Shown one piece after another: positions 8,602 to 14,590 of a DNA stretch of 64,000 bases. The number at the start of each line of letters is the position of its first letter. Positions within the stretch are counted from its first letter, which is position 1. The DNA is from Paracrocinitomix sp040880585 (GTDB lineage Bacteria > Bacteroidota > Bacteroidia > Flavobacteriales_D > Crocinitomicaceae). The translations under genes were made by a program, and so were the position numbers. The stretch covers positions 1-64,000 of the forward strand of contig JBBDID010000035.1 of the NCBI GenBank assembly GCA_040880585.1, given 5' to 3'. Under the pieces are notes generated by a model, which saw only the letters and a list, made by a program, of their open reading frames with translations, made no database searches and was not told the origin of the DNA.

Positions 8602-9834
8602 TTAATGTTTTTTTCGGTGGAACTCAAAGTTCCCGATTTTGACATGATGCGCTGTATACGTTTCTGAGTCTGTGTTTTTCTCTCTTTGATAAAACACTTC
8701 TTTCTTTAATAAACCACCGGCGGCATCTGTAACTATTTTGAACGGTTGCTCTGAAGTACTGTTTACAACAACTGATCCATCTCCATTATCATTTACCAAA
8801 GCTATGTCGTCATTTTCCAGAGGCAACTCTTGCGGTGATTTTTTAATCGAGTCCTTTACACCGGGGTTTTCAACCAAAGGGGGATTCATGTCTATATCCT
8901 CCTCTATCAATAACGGTCTTTTTTGAATACTGTCTTTTTTTATAGTGGGTGCTTTTTCTGTACGATCATTCACCGCCACCTCATTACTTATTTTGTTTTG
9001 GGGATGAAAAGGGGTGGATTCGGAATCTTGCCCGGATAGCACTTCTTCTGATTGATTCTCGCTGGATTTATTTTGCAGTAAAGCAACCGGCAACTTTGGA
9101 TTAACCTGTCTTTTCTCCTGTTGCTCTGCTGTAATAGTCTCAGTAGAATTTACCGAATTATTGCTCGGATTGTAAAAGAACAAGCCCAGTAATAACAAGA
9201 TCGCCGCTGCAGCAGCATAACGGAAAAACAATGGAACGACCCTGCTTTCTCTTTGTTTGAGTGCTGATTTATCAGGATAAACCACCGAAAGATCTGCCCG
9301 TAGCACTGTGTTTTTATACTGTTTTAAAACGCGATCTATTTCTTGTGTGCCTACCTGTTTATACAGCGCTTTCTTTTCCGTTTCGGATAATTGGTTTTCC
9401 AACAAGGCGATTATTTGCGTTTCACTAACTACTTCTTTTCTCAATAGGGATTTATCGGCAAACTGCTCATTTACATCTGCCTTGAGCTGTGTATTTTGAT
9501 AATAGCGATAGTGTAATTCCAGACCATTTTTCCGAATTTCTTCTTGCAGATCCTTTTCCTGATCGGCTGTCAATTCTCCTTCTACTGAAGCAATCATCAA
9601 CTGTTCCAATTGCTCATCTAATTTTTTGAGTGGTGCTTTCTGGTCCAATTGTTCTGTGGTGGCTTTGAGTGTCAACTCGCTCATCTCAATCCCCATCATT
9701 TCTTCCAGCTCTGTTCTTAAATTGGGATGCTTTTCAATAAACGCCAATAACAAGGCCTCCTGATCTTTATTCAGGTTCCCTTCCAGATAATCCAGAAAAA
9801 AGGCTTCGTAATTATGTGTGTTTATTGTATTCAT
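8602..9834 (-). CDS. Membrane-anchored anti-sigma-factor-like protein
   Basis: A 410-aa protein with a cytosolic N-terminal half, one transmembrane segment (about residues 207-222, YAAAAAILLLLGLFFY) and a long low-complexity periplasmic tail. The N-terminus (YEAFFLDYLEGNLNKDQEALL) matches the start of Bacteroidota anti-sigma/zf-HC2-like regulators that count bound folds but lack clear zinc cysteines. A near-repeat of this motif recurs further on (VEGELTADQEKDLQEEI), so the N-terminal region may be two or three diverged copies. It begins 2 nt after the sigma factor stop, the classic sigma/anti-sigma layout. The expected role is sequestering that sigma factor. The identity is by context and layout, not by a sharp motif. 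Confidence 0.7.
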   Translation of the reverse strand: MNTINTHNYEAFFLDYLEGNLNKDQEALLLAFIEKHPNLRTELEEMMGIEMSELTLKATTEQLDQKAPLKKLDEQLEQLMIASVEGELTADQEKDLQEEIRKNGLELHYRYYQNTQLKADVNEQFADKSLLRKEVVSETQIIALLENQLSETEKKALYKQVGTQEIDRVLKQYKNTVLRADLSVVYPDKSALKQRESRVVPLFFRYAAAAAILLLLGLFFYNPSNNSVNSTETITAEQQEKRQVNPKLPVALLQNKSSENQSEEVLSGQDSESTPFHPQNKISNEVAVNDRTEKAPTIKKDSIQKRPLLIEEDIDMNPPLVENPGVKDSIKKSPQELPLENDDIALVNDNGDGSVVVNSTSEQPFKIVTDAAGGLLKKEVFYQREKNTDSETYTAHHVKIGNFEFHRKKH

Positions 9835-9836
9835 TC

Positions 9837-10325
9837 TTATTCCATAACAGCTTCTACACTGACCAGTATATCTTTTAATTTTTTTCTAGCCCTGAAAATG
9901 TACACCTTCACCTGGCTCTCTTTTAAGCCTGTAATCTCCCCAATCTCGTCATACGCATATCCTTCATAATCTCTGAGTAAAACCACCGTTTTTTGAATTT
10001 CCGGTAATTGATCCAGTGCCTGGTGCAGCGTTTTTTGGAGATCCAAATTATTGACCGCCGGTTGATGTTGGTAGTGATCAATGGCCTCTACCTGCTCTGT
10101 GTACTTTTCTTTTCTCACCACATCAATTAAGCCGTGGTGTGCAGTAGTAAAAAGATAAGACCGCACCTTTTCGTAGGTAATCGTCTCTTTTTTTTGCCAG
10201 ACTTTTGCAAAAGTATCTTGTACCACGTCTTTTGCAACATCTGCATTCTTGAGATGTTTTAAGACAAAGCGATAAATGTTATCGGCATAGTCCTCAACGC
10301 TTTGATTGTACTCTGCTGTTGTCAT
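9837..10325 (-). CDS. ECF RNA polymerase sigma factor
   Basis: A 162-aa sigma-70 family protein of the extracytoplasmic-function type. Region 2 is seen in YADNIYRFVLKHLKNADVAKDVVQDTF (residues about 12-38) and KVRSYLFTTAHHGLIDVVRK; region 4 is seen in LPEIQKTVVLLRDYEGYAYDEIGEITG with the DNA-recognition helix KESQVKVYIFRARKKL. Regions 1 and 3 are absent, as usual for this class. It heads an operon with an anti-sigma-like protein and an outer-membrane barrel. A perfect palindrome, CGGAA-N5-TTCCG at 10354-10368, lies 29 nt upstream of the start and could be an operator. Confidence 0.92.
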   Translation of the reverse strand: MTTAEYNQSVEDYADNIYRFVLKHLKNADVAKDVVQDTFAKVWQKKETITYEKVRSYLFTTAHHGLIDVVRKEKYTEQVEAIDHYQHQPAVNNLDLQKTLHQALDQLPEIQKTVVLLRDYEGYAYDEIGEITGLKESQVKVYIFRARKKLKDILVSVEAVME

Positions 10326-10353
10326 TCTATTTTTTCATGGCTTGACACAAGGT

Positions 10354-10368
10354 CGGAAAAATATTCCG
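10354..10368. promoter_or_regulatory. Palindrome upstream of the ECF sigma gene
   Basis: CGGAA-AAATA-TTCCG, a 5-bp perfect inverted repeat centred about 36 nt before the sigma factor start codon. The position suits a promoter-proximal operator, but no second copy is seen, so the assignment is tentative. Confidence 0.35.
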
Positions 10369-10414
10369 CTTTACTGTGGGACGTAAGAGATTGCCCATTT
10401 GTTACAGTCTTAAT

Positions 10415-10762
10415 TTATTTTATTTCAAATTTGATGGGGATAATGTATTTATTCTTTTCTGTTTCTGCATCTTCCTGTAGTTCAGAAGCCGGAATTTTTT
10501 TAACCATTTCTATTGCGGCTTCATCCAATACTTTACTGACGCCTTCCAGCACAACAATATTTTGTACTTGCCCATTGATGATCTCAAAACTTAAATAAAC
10601 TGTTCCTTCTTCCCTGCTCTCAACAGCAGCAGAGGGGTAAACCGCATTTTCTGTCAGCCAAGATGAAATGGTGTTGCGTTTTTTTGGAATTCCTTCATTT
10701 GCCAATGAAGCGGTTAAACTAAATAAGGCGATTAATACTACAATTGTTTTCATTTTCTTCAT
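10415..10762 (-). CDS. Secreted TonB C-terminal-like protein
   Basis: A 115-aa protein from the ATG at 10762 (MKKMKTIVVLIALFSLTASLANEG), which gives a signal peptide; the frame opens further upstream but that part reads as non-coding. The mature part matches the TonB C-terminal fold: YPSAAVESREEGTVYLSFEIINGQVQNIVVLEGVSKVLDEAAIEMVKKIP. TonB C-terminal domains normally end a membrane-anchored energy transducer. Here there is no proline-rich spanning region, so this is a free periplasmic domain, a form common in Bacteroidota and of unclear role. It is a single gene upstream of the sigma operon, 90 nt away. Confidence 0.75.
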   Translation of the reverse strand: MKKMKTIVVLIALFSLTASLANEGIPKKRNTISSWLTENAVYPSAAVESREEGTVYLSFEIINGQVQNIVVLEGVSKVLDEAAIEMVKKIPASELQEDAETEKNKYIIPIKFEIK

Positions 10763-10915
10763 TTTTAATTGGTTTATTGTTGGGACGCTAAGCGAACTTG
10801 AAAAGTTACAGCTTCCAAAAAAAATTCTTTCTGACAAGAGACAGTAAAAATCGAAACAATTCAACTTTTTTCTACAATCTATTAACAAGCTATAGTCTAA
10901 GCCTTCAATTTTCGA

Positions 10916-10923
10916 TACCTTTG
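10916..10923 (+). promoter_or_regulatory. Bacteroidota -7 promoter element of the flavin reductase gene
   Basis: TACCTTTG fits the TAnnTTTG consensus recognised by the primary sigma factor of Bacteroidota. It ends 7 nt before the ATG at 10931, so the transcript would be leaderless or nearly so. No strong -33 TTG is visible at the ideal distance. Confidence 0.5.
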
Positions 10924-10930
10924 CAAACCT

Positions 10931-11824
10931 ATGTTGAGTTTGAATCCAAAAGATCTGGCTGTTCCCGTATTACACGGGTATTTATTAGGAGCGATAGGCC
11001 CCCGTCCCATTGCTTTTGCAAGCACTGTGGATGAAGAGGGACGAGCAAATCTCGCTCCTTTCAGTTTCTTTAATGTATTCTCTGCAAACCCACCAATTAT
11101 GGTGTTTTCACCAGCGAGAAGCGGAAGAACCAACACCACCAAAGACACCTATAATAATGTCAAGCGCGTAGCCGAAGTGGTGATCAACGTAGTTACTTAC
11201 GACATTGTGCAACAAATGTCTTTGGCTAGTTCTCCCTATGATGCGGATGAAGATGAATTTGTCAAAGCCGGTTTTACAAAGGTGAATTCAGAAACCGTCA
11301 AACCCTTCAGAGTAGCAGAATCACCCGTGCAATTTGAGTGTAAAGTGATTGAAGTAAAAGAATTAGGGAAAGATGGAGGCGCAGGAAATCTGGTCATCTG
11401 CGAAGTTACAAAAATTCATATCGACGAAAAAGTATTGGATCATGAAGGTAAAATTGACCAACGAAAAATTGATCTGGTGGCAAGAATGGGAGGGAATTGG
11501 TATTGTCATGCCAATGAAAATGCTTTATTTGAAATTACCAAGCCGATTATCAGCAAAGGAATCGGATTTGATCAATTACCCAAAGATGTTTTACAGTCTA
11601 GGGTGTTGAGTGGAAATGACCTGGGTCAATTGGCCGGGGTTGTGGAGTTACCCAATGAAACAGCCGTAAATGACTACAAACTTTTGGAGTTAAGTGATTT
11701 ATTTGTTTCTTTGGAGGATCAACCCGATAAACTAGAAGAACAACTGCATTTAAAAGCTCAGTTGTTGCTAAAAGAAAATAAAATTGAGGAAGCCTGGAAA
11801 ACCTTGCTTTCTTATAATAACTAA
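10931..11824 (+). CDS. Flavin reductase family protein
   Basis: A 297-aa protein. Residues about 1-200 form the FMN-binding flavin-reductase-like domain: GYLLGAIGPRPIAFASTVDEEG, then LAPFSFFNVFSANPPIMVFSP, which contacts flavin, and later VQFECKVIEVKELG and GGNWYCHANENALFEI. These enzymes bind FMN tightly and often pass reduced flavin to oxygenases. The extra ~90 C-terminal residues are helical and not part of the common fold, but they are usual in the Bacteroidota orthologue. It is the first gene of a plus-strand pair with the DUF3127 gene 15 nt on. Substrate unknown. Confidence 0.88.
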   Translation: MLSLNPKDLAVPVLHGYLLGAIGPRPIAFASTVDEEGRANLAPFSFFNVFSANPPIMVFSPARSGRTNTTKDTYNNVKRVAEVVINVVTYDIVQQMSLASSPYDADEDEFVKAGFTKVNSETVKPFRVAESPVQFECKVIEVKELGKDGGAGNLVICEVTKIHIDEKVLDHEGKIDQRKIDLVARMGGNWYCHANENALFEITKPIISKGIGFDQLPKDVLQSRVLSGNDLGQLAGVVELPNETAVNDYKLLELSDLFVSLEDQPDKLEEQLHLKAQLLLKENKIEEAWKTLLSYNN

Positions 11825-11839
11825 TAAACAAACCAAAAT

Positions 11840-12199
11840 ATGTACACCTTAAAAGGAGAATTGAAAGTAATTAATGATGTTCAGCAGATCTCTGATTCAT
11901 TCAAAAAAAGAGAGTTTGTAGTAATTGACGCTTCAGGTCAATATGCTCAAACTATTTTGTTTCAAGTTGTTCAAGATCGTGTTGATCTGTTAAATGATTT
12001 CAAAGAGGGAGATAATGTAGAGGTTACCTTCTTTTTAAGAGGCCGTGAATGGACCAATCCAAAAGACGGAAGCATACGCTTTTTCAACTCTCTGGATGCC
12101 TGGAAAATCGAGCCCTTGGGCAGTAGCTCTGAAAAACCTGCCTCAGCTGATAATGCTGAAACTTTCGTGGCAGAAGGGGATGATGACTTGCCATTTTAA
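11840..12199 (+). CDS. DUF3127 protein with an SSB-like acidic tail
   Basis: A 119-aa protein of the DUF3127 family, confined largely to Bacteroidota. The first ~95 residues look like an OB fold: YTLKGELKVINDVQQIS, KREFVVIDASGQYAQTILFQ, DNVEVTFFLRGREW, FNSLDAWKIEPL. A flexible linker leads to a C-terminal GDDDLPF. This last motif closely copies the DDDIPF tail through which single-stranded DNA-binding proteins recruit repair and replication partners. The fold plus tail suggests a small ssDNA-binding accessory protein. No biochemical role is established to my knowledge. It is transcribed behind flavin reductase, probably for convenience. Confidence 0.85.
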   Translation: MYTLKGELKVINDVQQISDSFKKREFVVIDASGQYAQTILFQVVQDRVDLLNDFKEGDNVEVTFFLRGREWTNPKDGSIRFFNSLDAWKIEPLGSSSEKPASADNAETFVAEGDDDLPF

Positions 12200-12253
12200 G
12201 GAGGATTAAAACTTAGTCCAAAATATCTCAGCTCACTCATTTTTCTCTGTTGT

Positions 12254-12278
12254 CGCGGATTTAAGGTTCAAATCCGCG
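12254..12278. repeat. REP-like palindrome, copy 1
   Basis: CGCGGATTT, 7-nt loop, AAATCCGCG: a perfect 9-bp stem. The preceding bases give the shared lead TCTGTTGTCGCGGATTT (12246-12262), which recurs at 13248 and 14156. It lies in the intergenic space after the DUF3127 gene. Confidence 0.7.
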
Positions 12279-12357
12279 CTAACTGTTGTATGATTAGAAA
12301 ACCTAAGCAAGGTGCTGCGTATCCCTGCTGATATACTTATACAAGAATATTAAAAAA

Positions 12358-12849
12358 ATGAAAATAATCCTACCCCTATTTTTAGTCCTGTTGCTGTCTG
12401 CTTGTTCTTCAAAACCACGTGAGCAATTTGTGTTTGATAATGAGCAAATCCTAACTGATGAACAGGAGGAAGAACTGACGACGCTTCTTAAGGAGCATGA
12501 AAAGAAAACGGATAATGAAATCGTTTTGGTGACCACAGCTGGTTGGGGCGAACATCATGACATATTTGATTACATAGATAATTTCATTGAAGAAAACAGA
12601 ATAGGAAAAAATAAGAACGGAAATGATATCGTGATCCTTTACAGTAATCAACAACACGCTACAGTAATCTCAACGGGTAGCAATATCAAACATGTTTTGA
12701 CAGATGAAGTAGGCAAAGATATTGTTGAGCGTCTGATGATCCCCAAGTTTAATGAAGGCAACTATTTTGAAGGTCTTTACGAAGGGAGCAAAGCTGTCGT
12801 AGATTTTATAGAAGAAGAGAAAAATATCGTTAGTAATAGCGAGGAATAA
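12358..12849 (+). CDS. TPM-domain lipoprotein
   Basis: A 163-aa protein with a lipoprotein signal (LFLVLLLSAC, Cys16), so it is expected in the periplasm or at the outer membrane. The body is a TPM domain (TLP18.3/Psb32/MOLO-1): VFDNEQILTDEQEEELTTLL, KKTDNEIVLVTTAGW, then GKNKNGNDIVILYSNQQHATVISTG and TDEVGKDIVERLMIPKFNEGNYFEGLYEG. TPM proteins are linked to photosystem repair in plants and to phosphatase-like or chaperone roles elsewhere; the bacterial function is uncertain. Unlike typical bacterial members it lacks a C-terminal transmembrane segment with a glycine-rich tail. It stands alone between the DUF3127 gene and the scarred mobile strip. Confidence 0.85.
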   Translation: MKIILPLFLVLLLSACSSKPREQFVFDNEQILTDEQEEELTTLLKEHEKKTDNEIVLVTTAGWGEHHDIFDYIDNFIEENRIGKNKNGNDIVILYSNQQHATVISTGSNIKHVLTDEVGKDIVERLMIPKFNEGNYFEGLYEGSKAVVDFIEEEKNIVSNSEE

Positions 12850-12976
12850 ATCCTCTCCCAAACAATGATTTGTTAAGCGGTATTTCTACTGTTTTATACC
12901 CTGTCCGAAGTTCAGTCTTGAGAAAAACGCCTTGCCGCAGATTTAGCTGTGATAGCCGGGTTTGTATGCCGTTAAA

Positions 12977-13114
12977 TTAAACCTTAATGCTACAGCCTAT
13001 AGCTTTCGTCTCACTTACGGGAGGTTCTTCACCTTTGAGCAAGGCATCAACAGCATCTTTAACATATTTTTTGGTCACGGCGGCGGCATCTTCATGATTG
13101 TCGTCAATTGCGCC
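12977..13114 (-). pseudogene. C-terminal remnant of a thioredoxin/AhpC-TSA family protein
   Basis: On the minus strand a frame ends at TAA 12977-12979 and reads GAIDDNHEDAAAVTKKYV, then DAVDALLKGEEPPVSETKAI, then GCSIKV. This closely matches the C-terminus of Bacteroidota thioredoxin-family redoxins, which end in the conserved ETKAxGCSIK tail. The rest of the gene, including the CxxC active site, is missing, and the frame has no start. About 46 residues survive. It shows that a complete redoxin gene once stood here before deletions near the REP-like repeats and the mobile mystery genes. Confidence 0.65.
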
Positions 13115-13247
13115 ATTGGAGACAGGAAAAACTGTTGAAATAACCATAAATATTCAAGACAGTAAAAGCAGTTCGTTTACATTGACTGATTTTTTTCACA
13201 TAGCATATGGAGAATAAAAACTACCGCGGATAACTAGGTTATTAACC

Positions 13248-13264
13248 TCTGTTGTCGCGGATTT
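13248..13264. repeat. REP-like repeat, copy 2 (degenerate)
   Basis: TCTGTTGTCGCGGATTT is identical to the lead of copies 1 and 3, but the second arm of the hairpin is replaced by ATAACCGTGATG. A shared ATACTTATACA follows here (about 13282) and also follows copy 1 (about 12329), so the unit is longer than the hairpin itself. Confidence 0.6.
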
Positions 13265-13326
13265 ATAACCGTGATGCCTATTATACTTATACACGGATTG
13301 ATTTTGGGAATTGTTAGCTTTCGTTT

Positions 13327-13577
13327 TCAAGATCTTGCAAATTCCATGAGTGGGGCAAAGTTTCCACGATCTGCCTGACGCAAAGCAGAAATATATTGCC
13401 CCCTCGTTTCTCTGGCTTTGTATTTTGATGAATCGTCCAAAGAATTCCCTTTTCAATGTTCTGTTGTTCTAGCTGATCAAGTTCTTCTTGAGTTGAAATA
13501 GTTTTCACCAAAAGACCTTCTTTTTCATCTTCATCAAGAGGAGTTTGGCCCGATTTATATTCAAAGTTCAGTCCCAT
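13327..13577 (-). pseudogene. Broken mobile mystery protein B (Fic-domain) gene
   Basis: The intact 5' part from 13577 encodes MGLNFEYKSGQTPLDEDEKE and continues to about IEKGILWTIHQ, the conserved N-terminus of mobile mystery protein B. It then jumps directly to the family's C-terminus, read in another frame: TRGQYISALRQADRGNF followed by APLMEFARS and a TGA at 13327-13329. The ~120-residue middle, including the Fic catalytic HPFxxGNGR motif, has been deleted, and the junction (near 13430) is out of frame. A full-length relative is about 200 aa. The product cannot AMPylate targets. The start overlaps the mmpA stop by 10 nt, preserving the original operon order. Confidence 0.85.
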
Positions 13578-14029
13578 AATGCTTTTGGCATTTCTCTTTT
13601 CAATTCTTCTGTCAGTTCTTTGATGGCAAGCTGTATTTGTTTATCATTATTTTCCTGTCCTTCAAGAATCATATTTTGATGTGTTCTTTGAACTATTTTT
13701 CTTGCCAGAGTAGCAGCTTTTTTATCTATTAGTTGTTGGAATGAGGAGTCTTTTGGTACAAATCCATAAACGAACTTTAAATCCATAGCATTCCCAACCT
13801 CAAGCATTGTTTTGATGGAAATTGAGCCTGCAGCTTCGCTTTCTTCTATGTAGTGTACACCTTGCCTTGTTATTCCGATTTTTTTCCCAAGCTGTTCGAG
13901 CGTCATACCAAAACTATTTCTGATTGTATGAATCCAGCCTTTTACCGGAAGATAGACTTTTTCGGAGCCTTTGAAAGGCCTTAGTTTTTCGTCAAGCTGC
14001 TGTACTATTAATTTTTTTTGATTTCTCAT
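13568..14029 (-). CDS. Mobile mystery protein A (HTH regulator)
   Basis: A 153-aa protein of the mobile mystery protein A family. The central helix-turn-helix is IRNSFGMTLEQLGKKIGITR followed by QGVHYIEESEAAGSISI (residues about 35-72), flanked by an N-terminal RPFKGSEKVYLPVKGWIHT segment and a basic helical C-terminus. In its family it precedes mobile mystery protein B, a Fic-domain enzyme, and the pair behaves like a regulator/antitoxin with a toxin and travels between genomes. Here the A gene is intact while B is deleted. Three palindromic operators stand directly upstream (14041-14121), which supports autoregulation. Confidence 0.88.
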   Translation of the reverse strand: MRNQKKLIVQQLDEKLRPFKGSEKVYLPVKGWIHTIRNSFGMTLEQLGKKIGITRQGVHYIEESEAAGSISIKTMLEVGNAMDLKFVYGFVPKDSSFQQLIDKKAATLARKIVQRTHQNMILEGQENNDKQIQLAIKELTEELKREMPKALWD

Positions 14030-14040
14030 ATTCTAATGTT

Positions 14041-14121
14041 TGTAAAGAATATACTTTACATTATTAGACGTAAAGAAAATAGTTTACAAAAAGCAACTAG
14101 AAGTAAAGTTAAATGTTTACA
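14041..14121. promoter_or_regulatory. Three tandem palindromic operators upstream of mmpA
   Basis: Three copies of a 20-bp site: TGTAAAG-N6-CTTTACA at 14041-14060 (perfect), CGTAAAG-N6-GTTTACA at 14069-14088 and AGTAAAG-N6-GTTTACA at 14102-14121. The spacer is 6 nt in every copy and starts are 28 and 33 nt apart. They lie 12-92 nt before the mmpA start codon. Dyads with a fixed spacer suit a dimeric HTH protein, most simply MmpA itself. Confidence 0.8.
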
Positions 14122-14163
14122 GAAAAGAAAAAATTCAAATCAATTTAATCCAACTTCTGTTGT

Positions 14164-14188
14164 CGCGGATTTGAGGTGCAAATTTGCG
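14164..14188. repeat. REP-like palindrome, copy 3
   Basis: CGCGGATTT, 7-nt loop GAGGTGC, AAATTTGCG: a 9-bp stem with two G-T wobbles, following the same lead TCTGTTGTCGCGGATTT (14156-14172). Copies 2 and 3 bracket the mobile mystery gene pair. Confidence 0.65.
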
Positions 14189-14590
14189 TGCTAAGTAGGT
14201 TCTTTCAGGTATTTATCCTATCATATTTGCAAATGGTCTGCGCTCGAACTGTTGGACAAAGCCATTAATTAATGTCCGTTCTACGTCTCTTGGGTTCTGT
14301 CCGTTTGTTGGTGTCAGCAGAAAGTCAAGTCGGGATGGTTTTTCAGTTGCCAGATAAGTCGTCCGCCCCAATGTCCAACATTTTTCCCTTGTCCAAAACC
14401 CAGATATTGTTTTATTCTCTTTTTGAGTGTCGCCTGGCCTGTCGGCGCGCCGAATACTTAGTTATTGGGCAATCGTACTTTCTTTTTTTCTGTCCGTGCG
14501 TTGGGAAAGACACACTTATTGACAAGCTTTGGTTGGTGCGGCTGGCTTGAGCGGCTTGGCAATGTGTGTGGCTGTTGTGCGTGGGATTTG
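14189..14590. other. GC-richer non-coding strip at the 3' end of the defence operon
   Basis: About 400 nt with no convincing gene in any frame and visibly higher G+C than the genes on either side. It contains GTCGGCGCGCCGA (near 14438), a perfect palindrome around GGCGCGCC, and CTGTCCGTGCGTTGG at 14490-14504, which recurs with one change at 24634-24648 beyond the other end of the defence operon. The origin is unclear; it looks foreign to the surrounding chromosome. Confidence 0.5.
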
